Below the pieces are notes generated by a model. It had not been told where the DNA came from and made no database searches. It was given only the letters and a program-made list of their open reading frames with translations. This document shows positions 1 through 6,472 of a stretch of DNA of 7,170 nt, in pieces. Positions within the stretch are counted from its first letter, which is position 1, and every line of letters starts with the position of its first letter. The DNA comes from an uncultured Clostridium sp. (GTDB lineage Bacteria; Bacillota; Clostridia; Lachnospirales; Lachnospiraceae). The stretch is taken from the NCBI GenBank assembly GCA_900541315.1, contig UQJF01000141.1:1-7170 (forward strand). The letters are read 5' to 3'. The position numbers and the translations under genes are program-made.

Positions 1-116
1 TTGTCAGTTGTGCCCAAATTTCTGAGGCGTACGCGGTGCGTACGTTGATGAAATTTGAGTGCAACTGACGGAAAATCGGCCACAAAAGCAAGTGCAGGAA
101 AGACTCCGAGAAGACA
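1..116 (+). repeat. Structured interspersed repeat, copy 1
   Basis: This copy aligns without gaps to 3394-3509, with 104 of 116 bases identical and in the same orientation; the left end may extend past the window. Bases 3-69 fold into one symmetric hairpin. The outer arm pairs 3-22 with 50-69, with one C-A mismatch (14/58) and two wobbles. A 5x5 internal loop follows (23-27 against 45-49) that includes tandem G-A/A-G. The inner arm is a perfect 7-bp stem, CGTACGC/GCGTACG (28-34/38-44), with loop GGT. A conserved tail (70-116) follows and contains a 14-base block (98-111) identical in both copies. The copy lies beyond the terminator of the gene cluster. Family and function are not recognised; a REP/MITE-like element or an RNA structure are the main options. 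Confidence 0.88.
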
Positions 117-136
117 TAATAAATATTCTACAATTC

Positions 137-170
137 AAAAAGAGACCGCCCGTTTACAGCAGCCTCTTTT
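137..170 (-). terminator. Rho-independent terminator after the Crh-like gene
   Basis: Read on the minus strand, AAAAGAG pairs with CTCTTTT and the stem continues inwards through GGCTGCT against GGCGGTC-type pairing. The result is about 13 bp with G-T wobbles, a loop of about 7 nt, and then a run of five T. The wobbles are allowed only on the minus strand (on the plus strand they become A-C mismatches), which fixes the direction. It starts about 48 nt after the stop codon of the Crh-like gene, so it should end transcription of the murB-rapZ-whiA-crh cluster before repeat copy 1. Confidence 0.8.
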
Positions 171-218
171 GCCTGTTTATATCACACTAAATCAAATTGT
201 GTCCCGGAAATCCTGTTT

Positions 219-473
219 TTACTGATTCTGCAGGTACTTCTCGATCTCAGCAACTGCCTGCTCTTCGTCAGCACCATCTGCCTCTACGGTAATGGACTCA
301 CCAGTTACCAGACCAAGAGTCATCATACCCATAATACTCTTTGCATTTACACGCTTAGAATCAGCCTCCAGGTAAATCTTGCTGTCATACTGACTTGCAA
401 CCTGTACCAGCATGGCTGCCGGACGTGCTTCCAGACCTGAAGACAACTCAATTTTAATAGATTTCTTAACCAT
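219..473 (-). CDS. crh: Crh-like HPr-family protein with Glu at position 15
   Basis: This is an 84-residue HPr-fold protein, the usual family length. The regulatory site is intact: residues 43-51 read NAKSIMGMM, with Ser46 at canonical numbering. The catalytic site is not: residues 13-19 read GLEARPA, so Glu15 (codon at 429-431) replaces the His15 that carries phosphate from enzyme I to sugar permeases. Bacillus Crh has Gln15 in the same setting and also lies directly after whiA, so I infer a regulatory protein. It is probably phosphorylated on Ser46 by the HprK encoded upstream, and may act as a CcpA co-effector or bind other targets. The start is the ATG at 473: AGGAGG lies 6 nt upstream, while an ATG five codons earlier sits inside that ribosome binding site. 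It is the last gene of the cluster, 53 nt after whiA. It cannot be excluded that it is an HPr paralogue with another role. Confidence 0.93.
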   Translation of the reverse strand: MVKKSIKIELSSGLEARPAAMLVQVASQYDSKIYLEADSKRVNAKSIMGMMTLGLVTGESITVEADGADEEQAVAEIEKYLQNQ

Positions 474-479
474 AATTAT

Positions 480-485
480 CCTCCT
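480..485 (-). promoter_or_regulatory. Ribosome binding site that sets the Crh-like start
   Basis: AGGAGG on the minus strand lies 6 nt before the ATG at 471-473. The alternative in-frame ATG at 486-488 directly abuts this motif and has no site of its own. This choice also brings Glu15 and Ser46 into standard HPr numbering. Confidence 0.85.
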
Positions 486-526
486 CATTCCTAGCGATGG
501 TATCTCTTCCCATCCAGGTACCTTGT

Positions 527-1477
527 TTAAGATCTTTCACGGATATCCTGTGCCATCAGACTTAATTTTCTCAGTCTGTGATTAACACCGGATTTTCCTA
601 CCGGCGGTTCCAATGCTTCTCCCAGCTCCTTCAAAGTGGCTTCAGGCCGCTCAAGGCGCAGCTTTGCCATTTCCTTTAAATTGTCCGGAAGAGACTCAAG
701 CCCCACTGTATCACAGATATAGCGTATATCTTCTATCTGCTTCACCGCCGCAGAAACTGTTTTGTTGATATTTGCAGTCTCACAGTTTACCTTCCGGTTC
801 ACTGTGTTACGCATGTCTTTTACAATCCGTATATTCTCCAGTTCCATCAAAGCAACCGGTGCTTCCATGATATTTAAAAGGTCAACGATCTGACTGCCTT
901 CCTTTACGTATACCACAAAATACCGCTTGCGCAGTACGATCCTGGCGTCGATCATAAATGACGCCATAAGTCCCTGAAGCTGCTTCGCCTTCCCCATAGA
1001 CGCGCAGGTGATCTCAAAGTGATAAAACTTCTCCGGATCACTGATAGAGCCCGCTGCAAGAAATGCTCCCCGGATAAATGCCCGTCTGCAGCAGGCATTC
1101 TGTACGATCACATTGTGGACTAAAGACAGATCTTCTGCGATCTCACCTTTTGCATCCAGTAATTTCGCTGCCTGTAAAACACGGAGGGCATCTGCATGCT
1201 CCCGCACTGCTACAACATAGGTCATGCTCCGGGCCGGTAACAGGCCCCGACGGATTAAAACATCAGTCTTTATATTAAATGTTTTTTTCAATAATGTAAA
1301 GTATTTTCTTGCAACTGCCAGATTTTCTGTGTGGATCCCAATGGCAAAATGGTCAGATGCAGATATTTTCACCCGTCCGCAAAGGCTTAAGATAGCCGCC
1401 ATCTCTGCTATCTGGCAATGTCTGGCCGGTGTAAGCTGCCTGGACAGTTCCTCTTTTACTGTAGAAGAAAATGACAT
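527..1477 (-). CDS. whiA: DNA-binding protein WhiA
   Basis: This 316-residue protein matches the WhiA family in length and layout. The N-terminal part (about 1-220) is the degenerate LAGLIDADG homing-endonuclease-like fold, with the helix motif RRAFIRGAFLAAGS at 131-144. The C-terminal part (about 225-316) is the WhiA DNA-binding domain, with a helix-turn-helix near 278-305. In streptomycetes WhiA activates sporulation and division genes; in Bacillus it binds DNA and affects division and chromosome segregation. No nuclease activity is expected. The family normally begins MSF-S, as here, so the ATG at 1477 is preferred over an in-frame GTG at 1483 that lies within the ribosome binding site. 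It follows rapZ by 27 nt and precedes the Crh-like gene, the same neighbours as in Bacillus but without yvcK. Confidence 0.96.
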   Translation of the reverse strand: MSFSSTVKEELSRQLTPARHCQIAEMAAILSLCGRVKISASDHFAIGIHTENLAVARKYFTLLKKTFNIKTDVLIRRGLLPARSMTYVVAVREHADALRVLQAAKLLDAKGEIAEDLSLVHNVIVQNACCRRAFIRGAFLAAGSISDPEKFYHFEITCASMGKAKQLQGLMASFMIDARIVLRKRYFVVYVKEGSQIVDLLNIMEAPVALMELENIRIVKDMRNTVNRKVNCETANINKTVSAAVKQIEDIRYICDTVGLESLPDNLKEMAKLRLERPEATLKELGEALEPPVGKSGVNHRLRKLSLMAQDIRERS

Positions 1478-1480
1478 TTT

Positions 1481-1486
1481 CACCTC
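1481..1486 (-). promoter_or_regulatory. Ribosome binding site that sets the whiA start
   Basis: GAGGTG on the minus strand ends 3 nt before the ATG at 1475-1477. The GTG at 1481-1483, which would lengthen WhiA by two residues, is part of this motif, so it is unlikely to be the real start. Confidence 0.75.
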
Positions 1487-1504
1487 ACTGCTGTATTAAA
1501 TGCT

Positions 1505-2374
1505 TTATGCCTTTTTGTTATCTTTCTCAATATCTCTGTGGTCAATGCGGATACCGTACTCTCCCACTGCCTCCAGATGCTCATAAAGTGCCCTTGCAAT
1601 AGTAACTGAACGGTGTTTTCCTCCTGTACAGCCCACGGCAATGACCAGCTGGTTTTTTCCTTCATTTATGTAATTAGGCAGAAGGAAATCGATCATGTCA
1701 TACAATTTCTTTAAAAAGATCTCCGCCGTTGTGCCCCGCATCACATAATCCCGCACTGCCTGTACCTGTCCAGTAAGAGACCGCAGATGTTCATCATAAT
1801 ACGGATTAGGAAGAAAGCGCACATCAAATACCAGATCTGCATCTTCCGGTATTCCGTATTTGAATCCAAAGGATAAAACCGTAACATACATGTTTTTATA
1901 TCTGGCATCCTGTAAAAAGATCTTTTCCAGTTCTTTTCGCAATTCCCTGGTAAGGAGCATGCTGGTATCAATGATATAATCTGCCTCATTTTTTAAGAAA
2001 GCCAGCTTTTCCCTCTCTTTTTCAATGCCATTTTCCAGCCTTCCCGCTCCTGCAAGGGGATGGACCCGTCTGGTTTCTTTATAACGTTTGATCAAAACAG
2101 CATCATTGGCATCTAAAAACAGCACCTGGACATCTACATCACTGCCCCGCCAGTTTTCCAGGATCTCATCCAGATTTTCCAGTTCTTCACCGCTTCGTAT
2201 ATCCAGCCCCAGGGCCGTCTTTTTTATATCCGTACCCCCGGAAACAAGCTGTACAAATTTATCCACCAGAGAGATAGGCAGGTTGTCCACACAATAAAAT
2301 CCTATGTCCTCCAGCATTTTTAATGCAACTGTTTTTCCTGCGCCACTCATTCCGGTTACGATCACAAGTTTCAT
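1505..2374 (-). CDS. rapZ: RNase adapter/nucleotide-binding protein RapZ (YvcJ family)
   Basis: This is a 289-residue, full-length member of the RapZ/YvcJ family. A Walker A motif GMSGAGKT occupies residues 8-15, followed by the family block FYCVDNLP (26-33). A hydrophobic strand VQVLFLDA (82-89) is a likely Walker B region. The C-terminal domain carries GCTGGKHRSV (248-257) and HRDIEK (279-284), which are diagnostic of the family. In Escherichia coli RapZ binds small RNAs and controls glucosamine-6-phosphate synthase; in Bacillus, YvcJ hydrolyses GTP and its role is less clear. The start codon overlaps the murB stop in the arrangement ATGA (4 bp), and GGGAG lies 7 nt before the ATG, so translation is probably coupled to MurB. 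The link to amino-sugar supply would suit a location next to a peptidoglycan gene, but that is inference. Confidence 0.97.
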   Translation of the reverse strand: MKLVIVTGMSGAGKTVALKMLEDIGFYCVDNLPISLVDKFVQLVSGGTDIKKTALGLDIRSGEELENLDEILENWRGSDVDVQVLFLDANDAVLIKRYKETRRVHPLAGAGRLENGIEKEREKLAFLKNEADYIIDTSMLLTRELRKELEKIFLQDARYKNMYVTVLSFGFKYGIPEDADLVFDVRFLPNPYYDEHLRSLTGQVQAVRDYVMRGTTAEIFLKKLYDMIDFLLPNYINEGKNQLVIAVGCTGGKHRSVTIARALYEHLEAVGEYGIRIDHRDIEKDNKKA

Positions 2375-3321
2375 TTGAATTCTCCCAGCCTTTTTACTTC
2401 CATTTCAAGTTCGATCCCGTTTAAGGCTTTGACTTTTTCTCTTACCTGTCTGCAAAGTTCCATTACATCCTCTGCTGAAGCATCATTGTAATTGACTACA
2501 AAACCACTGTGCTTTTCAGAGATCATGGCTCCACCTACTGAAAATCCTTTTAAACCGGCATCCTCTATCAGCTTTGCCGCAAAATTGCCTTCCGGTCTTT
2601 TAAAGGTACTGCCTGCACTTGGATATTCCAAAGGCTGCTTTTCCCTGCGCTTCTTTGCTAATTCCCGCATCTGGCTGCTAATAGCTTCTTTGCTTCCCTT
2701 GGTTAATTCAAATACTGCCTCTAAAACAATATAATTTCGTTCTGGAATGCAGCTGGTACGGTAGCCTAATTCCAGTTCTTCTGCAGAAAGTTCCAGAAAT
2801 TCTCCTTCTGGTGTCATCACTTTCGCCCTGGATAAAATATTGCAGATCTCTGAGCCATAAGCACCTGCGTTCATTACAAGAGCACCGCCAATGGTTCCCG
2901 GAATACCGGAAGCAAACTCCATTCCCGTCAGAGCGCATTCCATGGCCAGCCTTGCGGTACGGCTTAAAAGCTCTCCTGCCCCTGCTCTTATAAGGGCCTT
3001 TCCCGTTTTTTCATACTCTTTTAATACGCCGGAATAAGCCCATCCTCCGGACATGGAGATCACAGCTCCCCGGTAGCCCTCATCACTGACTAACAGGTTG
3101 CTCCCATTTCCCAGGATGGTCCATGGGATATTTTCCTCTTTTAACAGGTTCAGCACCTCTTTCAGCTCTTCTTCAGACCCAGGGCTGATATAAACAGCAG
3201 CCGGTCCTCCAATCCGGAATGTGGTATGGCGTTTCATAGGCTCCATAAAGCGGAAGCTTCCTCTATCTGAAGTCATGATCTTATTCAGCTTTTCCTCCAG
3301 CTTTTCACTCAGCTCTGGCAT
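2371..3321 (-). CDS. murB: UDP-N-acetylenolpyruvoylglucosamine reductase
   Basis: This flavoenzyme uses NADPH to reduce UDP-GlcNAc-enolpyruvate to UDP-MurNAc in the cytoplasm, the second committed step of peptidoglycan synthesis. The protein has 316 residues. The FAD-binding domain includes TFRIGGPA (34-41), GNGSNLLV (71-78) and GMEFASGIPGTIGGALVMNAGAYG (starting at 133). The substrate-binding part has YRTS (187-190, probable catalytic Arg188), SAGSTFKRP (235-243, probable proton-donor Ser238), and EMEVKRLG (306-313) with the expected C-terminal Glu. Its length and motifs fit the shorter type II enzymes of Bacillota. GGGAGG at 3333-3338 is 11 nt from the ATG, a slightly long spacing. It is the first gene after the repeat-containing gap, and I see no clear promoter of its own. 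Confidence 0.98.
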   Translation of the reverse strand: MPELSEKLEEKLNKIMTSDRGSFRFMEPMKRHTTFRIGGPAAVYISPGSEEELKEVLNLLKEENIPWTILGNGSNLLVSDEGYRGAVISMSGGWAYSGVLKEYEKTGKALIRAGAGELLSRTARLAMECALTGMEFASGIPGTIGGALVMNAGAYGSEICNILSRAKVMTPEGEFLELSAEELELGYRTSCIPERNYIVLEAVFELTKGSKEAISSQMRELAKKRREKQPLEYPSAGSTFKRPEGNFAAKLIEDAGLKGFSVGGAMISEKHSGFVVNYNDASAEDVMELCRQVREKVKALNGIELEMEVKRLGEFK

Positions 3322-3360
3322 GGGGTCTTATTCCTCCCTTAATGTTTATGTTCTCCCGGT

Positions 3361-3395
3361 ATCTTTTTGTACTTGATTTTGCGAGAAGATTTTTT
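3361..3395 (+). other. A/T-rich hairpin with T-run next to repeat copy 2
   Basis: On the plus strand, 3361-3371 can pair with 3380-3390 over 11 bp (three G-T wobbles, only two G-C pairs), with an 8-nt loop, followed directly by five T (3391-3395). It abuts the base of the repeat hairpin. It resembles a weak plus-strand terminator, but no plus-strand transcript is evident, so it may be chance. Confidence 0.3.
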
Positions 3396-3509
3396 GCCAG
3401 TTGTGCCCAAATTTTTGAGGCGTACGCGGTGCGTACGTTGATAAAATTCGGGTGCGACTGGCGGAAAACCGGCCACAAAGGCAGGTGCACGAAAGACTCC
3501 GAGAGGACA
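3394..3509 (+). repeat. Structured interspersed repeat, copy 2
   Basis: This copy is collinear with 1-116, with 12 substitutions and no gaps. The hairpin 3396-3462 has the same shape: outer arm 3396-3415 with 3443-3462, the same 5x5 internal loop, the inner 7-bp stem CGTACGC/GCGTACG and loop GGT. Against copy 1, two pairs change on both sides: T4-A68 becomes C3397-G3461, and C22-G50 becomes T3415-A3443. A third change turns T-A into a T-G wobble (3402/3456), and a C-A mismatch becomes C-G (3407/3451). The tail 3463-3509 is also conserved. The copy begins 12 nt after the hprK stop codon and fills most of the 200-bp hprK-murB gap, so it would be part of any read-through transcript. Confidence 0.88.
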
Positions 3510-3521
3510 GTTTTAGTCCCT

Positions 3522-4460
3522 TTACTTATTTGACGGGGACATTCCCTTTAAATTGGCCTGTACTCGGTTGTACAGCTCCTGTGCTGCATTGTACCCCATC
3601 TTCTTCTGACGGTAGTTTACTGCTGCAGACTCTACGATAATGGCAAGATTACGTCCTGGACGGATGGGGATCGTATGGCAGACTACCTTATTGCCCAAAA
3701 ATTCAGTGTACTGGTCTTCCAGTCCCAGCCGGTCGTATTCTTTATCCTTGTTCCAGTCCTCTAATTTAATGACCATATCAATAGACTGGGTATCTTTAAC
3801 ACTTTCAACACCATACAGCGTCTTTACGTCAATAATACCAATACCTCGCAGTTCGATAAAATGTCTGGTGATATCCGGTGCGCTTCCGATTAATGTATCA
3901 TCGCTGACCTTGCGGATCTCTACTACGTCATCGGTAACAAGACGGTGTCCCCGCTTGATCAGTTCCAGCGCCGCCTCACTTTTACCGATCCCGCTTTCAC
4001 CCATGATCAGCACACCTTCACCAAATACATCAAGAAGTACGCCGTGGATACTGATGCATGGTGCCAGTTTTACATTTAACCAGCGAATCACCTCTGCCAT
4101 CAGTGAAGAAGTGGTCTTGTCAGAAACAAGACATGGAACACCATAGTAATTGCAATATTCAAGGAGATCGTCATCCGGCTCCTGGCCTCTGCTGAATACC
4201 AGACATGGGATCTGGCTGGAAGTAAGCTTATCAAACATCTGGCGTTTTACCTCACGCTCCATGGTCTTAATATATGCCTGCTCAACATATCCGATGATCT
4301 GCACACGTTCTCTGTCAAAATGATCAAAAAATCCTGTCAGCTGCAGGGCCGGACGGTTTACATCCGGATGGGTCAGCACGATCTTGTCTGTGTCGATCTG
4401 CGGTGTAGAATTTCGCAGATGCATTTTCTCGATCAGCTCTGTAATAGTTACTCCATGCAT
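3522..4460 (-). CDS. hprK: HPr kinase/phosphorylase
   Basis: This bifunctional cytoplasmic enzyme phosphorylates Ser46 of HPr and Crh when glycolytic intermediates are abundant, and removes the phosphate when phosphate is high, so it drives carbon catabolite repression. The 312-residue protein has the N-terminal domain at about 1-130. The catalytic domain follows, with SIHG around His139, Walker A GESGIGKS at 154-161, an Asp pair at 177-178 (VTDDVV), and the HprK signature IELRGIGIIDV at 202-212. The C-terminal helix region includes IPIRPGRNLAIIVE near 264-277. The Walker A has Glu155 where many relatives have Asp, a conservative change. AAGGGGG (4469-4475) lies 8 nt before the ATG. A likely substrate is the Crh-like protein at the end of the same gene group; a canonical HPr gene should exist elsewhere in the genome. 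Confidence 0.98.
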   Translation of the reverse strand: MHGVTITELIEKMHLRNSTPQIDTDKIVLTHPDVNRPALQLTGFFDHFDRERVQIIGYVEQAYIKTMEREVKRQMFDKLTSSQIPCLVFSRGQEPDDDLLEYCNYYGVPCLVSDKTTSSLMAEVIRWLNVKLAPCISIHGVLLDVFGEGVLIMGESGIGKSEAALELIKRGHRLVTDDVVEIRKVSDDTLIGSAPDITRHFIELRGIGIIDVKTLYGVESVKDTQSIDMVIKLEDWNKDKEYDRLGLEDQYTEFLGNKVVCHTIPIRPGRNLAIIVESAAVNYRQKKMGYNAAQELYNRVQANLKGMSPSNK

Positions 4461-4487
4461 AATGGTTTCCCCCTTATATCATTTGGT

Positions 4488-4507
4488 TTCCAATATTTTC
4501 CAATATT
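4488..4507 (-). repeat. Perfect 10-bp tandem repeat in the hprK leader
   Basis: The unit AATATTGGAA (minus strand) occurs twice with no spacer, one DNA helical turn apart. It lies between the proposed -10 element and the hprK ribosome binding site, so in the presumed 5' leader. It could be a protein-binding direct repeat or a short slipped duplication. Confidence 0.7.
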
Positions 4508-4525
4508 AACCTGTTATTTATCCTT

Positions 4526-4554
4526 ATACTACCATATTTTGCTTCTATTGTCAT
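4526..4554 (-). promoter_or_regulatory. Possible promoter for hprK
   Basis: On the minus strand ATGACA (4549-4554, five of six bases of TTGACA) is followed after 17 bp by TAGTAT (4526-4531, four of six of TATAAT) in an A/T-rich setting. A TATAAG (4523-4528) offers an alternative -10. The -35 element overlaps the uvrC stop codon. If real, it would give hprK and the downstream genes transcription independent of uvrC. Confidence 0.5.
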
Positions 4555-6470
4555 GTATTTTCGTTTTGGTCAGCACCGCTCCCATCATCCCCCTGGTTCA
4601 CTGCAGGCTTATGAAAAAAAAGGTAAACTGCTTCTGCTGCCTTCCTGTTCATCTGAGGCACCTGCTCCAGATCTTCTGCACTGGCATTTCTTATTGCGTC
4701 AATATCCTTAAAATAACGCATCAGCGCCTTTCTTCTGGCCGGTCCGATGCCTTCAATGTCATCCAGTATAGATTTTACCTGATCTTTGCCACGCAGGCTT
4801 CTGTGATATTCAATAGCAAAGCGGTGAGCCTCATCCTGGATACGGGTGATCAGGCGGAATCCTTCGCTGTGACGGTCAATAGGTATCTCTACGTTATTAT
4901 AATACAGTCCTCTGGTCCTGTGATTGTCATCTTTTACCATACCGCATACAGGAATAGAAAGCCCCAGACGTTCAAGGACTGACAACGCAATATTTACCTG
5001 TCCACGTCCTCCATCCATCATGATCAGATCCGGAAAACGGGTGAAGCTTCCATAGGAAATATCCTTTCCTTCTTCCTGCAAGTCCTTACTTTCCTGTATT
5101 CCATGGGAAAACCGACGTGTAAGCACCTCTTCCATAGATGCATAATCGTTTGGCCCCTGGACTGTACGGATCTTGAATTTACGGTAATCGCTGCGTTTCG
5201 GTTTTCCATCTTCATAGACCACCATGGAACCTACAGATTCCACACCACTGGTATTGGAAATATCATAAGCTTCCACCCGGCGGATACCTCCTATGCCGAT
5301 CCACTGCCCCACCTGATCAATCGCACCAATCGTGCGCAGTTCTTCCCGTTTTACCTTTTCACGGTCCTGAGTCAGGATCAGATCCGCATTTCTGGCTGCC
5401 AGCTCTACCAGCCGTTCTTTTTCTCCCTTTTTCGGCACTACGATTTTTACCTTCTGACCCTTTTTCTGTGACAGCCACTGACAGATGATCTCTTCCTCCT
5501 CAATTGGATACTGAAGCCACACTTCTCTTGGTATAAACGGAGTTCCTGCATAAAACTGTTTTACAAAACCGTCTAATATCTCTCCTCTGCTCTCTGCCAT
5601 TCCCGCCTGGATGTGGAAATGGTCTCTTCCGATCATCTTTCCTTCCCGGATAAAGAACACCTGGACTACCACATCTTCCATGTCTCTTGCCATGGCAACA
5701 ATATCCCGGTCTTCCCGTCCGCTGCTGGTGATCTTCTGCTTCTGGGCTATCTGTTTTACGCTGTTTAGCAGTTCCCGGTACTCAATAGCCTTTTCAAATT
5801 CCATTTTTTCAGAAGCGTCATACATCTTATCTTCCAGAGACTTTAGCAAAGGCTCATAATGACCTCCTAAAAAGTCCATAGCCCCCTTAAATGACTCCTG
5901 GTACTCTTCCTTTGAAATATAGCCCTGACAGGGAGCATCACACTGATGGATATGATAATTTAAACAAGGTCTCTCTTTTCCTGTATCCTTTGGCAAGCTG
6001 CGGCTGCAGGTGCGGATTCGATACAGTTTGTGGATCAGTTCCAGACTGTCTTTTACAGCCCCGGCACTGGTATAAGGACCAAAATAACGGCTTCTGCCGT
6101 CTTTCTTCATATCTCTCGAAAACAAAAGCCTTGGAAAATCTTCCCAGACAGTAGCCTTGATATAAGGATAAGTCTTGTCATCCTTTAACATGGTATTATA
6201 TCTTGGACGATGCTCTTTGATCAGATTACACTCTAACACCAGGGCCTCTAATTCAGAGTCTGTCAGGATATATTCAAACCACGCAATATGGGAAACCATC
6301 TGTTGGATCTTGGCTGTTTTATTGCGGCTGCTCTGAAAATACTGGCGCACACGGTTCTTTAAGCTGACAGCCTTTCCCACATAGATGATCTCATCCCTGC
6401 GATTGTGCATCAGATACACGCCGGGGCTTGCAGGCAGTTTTTTTAATTCTTCTTCCAGATCAAAAAACAT
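4551..6470 (-). CDS. uvrC: Excinuclease ABC subunit C
   Basis: UvrC makes the two incisions around DNA damage in the UvrABC nucleotide excision repair complex. The 639-residue protein is full length. The N-terminal GIY-YIG nuclease (3' cut) shows GVYLM (17-21) and YVGKA (30-34). Four cysteines, C155, C169, C177 and C181, match the pattern reported to bind a 4Fe-4S cluster in E. coli UvrC. A UVR motif that contacts UvrB is at about 211-240. The RNase H-like nuclease (5' cut) has AYDISNTSG (401-409, Asp403), [10 protein letters not shown] (482-491, Asp486) and DEAHRFA (546-552, His549). Tandem helix-hairpin-helix repeats follow at about 567-620, including [12 protein letters not shown]. The last 15 or so residues are a hydrophilic tail rich in Asp, Gly and Asn. 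GAGG lies within the last codons of the upstream gene, 5 nt from the ATG, which suggests coupled translation. Confidence 0.98.
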   Translation of the reverse strand: MFFDLEEELKKLPASPGVYLMHNRRDEIIYVGKAVSLKNRVRQYFQSSRNKTAKIQQMVSHIAWFEYILTDSELEALVLECNLIKEHRPRYNTMLKDDKTYPYIKATVWEDFPRLLFSRDMKKDGRSRYFGPYTSAGAVKDSLELIHKLYRIRTCSRSLPKDTGKERPCLNYHIHQCDAPCQGYISKEEYQESFKGAMDFLGGHYEPLLKSLEDKMYDASEKMEFEKAIEYRELLNSVKQIAQKQKITSSGREDRDIVAMARDMEDVVVQVFFIREGKMIGRDHFHIQAGMAESRGEILDGFVKQFYAGTPFIPREVWLQYPIEEEEIICQWLSQKKGQKVKIVVPKKGEKERLVELAARNADLILTQDREKVKREELRTIGAIDQVGQWIGIGGIRRVEAYDISNTSGVESVGSMVVYEDGKPKRSDYRKFKIRTVQGPNDYASMEEVLTRRFSHGIQESKDLQEEGKDISYGSFTRFPDLIMMDGGRGQVNIALSVLERLGLSIPVCGMVKDDNHRTRGLYYNNVEIPIDRHSEGFRLITRIQDEAHRFAIEYHRSLRGKDQVKSILDDIEGIGPARRKALMRYFKDIDAIRNASAEDLEQVPQMNRKAAEAVYLFFHKPAVNQGDDGSGADQNENT

Positions 6471-6472
6471 TT

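Noticed and set aside
22..50. Box C/D-like or kink-turn motif in the repeat (CUGA and UGAUGA around the inner stem)
   Set aside because: Copy 2 changes these to UUGA and UGAUAA, and the internal loop is symmetric, without the three-base bulge of a true kink-turn. The tandem G-A remains but not the full motif.
474..488. Longer 89-residue start for the Crh-like protein
   Set aside because: The upstream ATG overlaps the AGGAGG ribosome binding site, and the extra residues are a translation of that site.
490..518. Stem-loop in the whiA-crh gap
   Set aside because: A GATGG/CCATC stem with a 9-nt loop and a loose three-base extension is too weak to call a regulator or terminator.
3505..3519. GGAC/GTCC hairpin just after hprK as a terminator
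   Set aside because: The stem is only 4-5 bp, with no following T-run on the minus strand.
3640..4146. A 168-codon plus-strand open frame
   Set aside because: It is wholly antisense to the HprK catalytic domain, with a Ser/Pro/Thr-rich shadow composition.
4320..4982. A 220-codon open frame on the plus strand, the longest there
   Set aside because: It lies opposite hprK and uvrC, both clear full-length genes. Its translation is rich in Cys, Leu, Ser and Ile, resembles no family I know, and has no convincing ribosome binding site.
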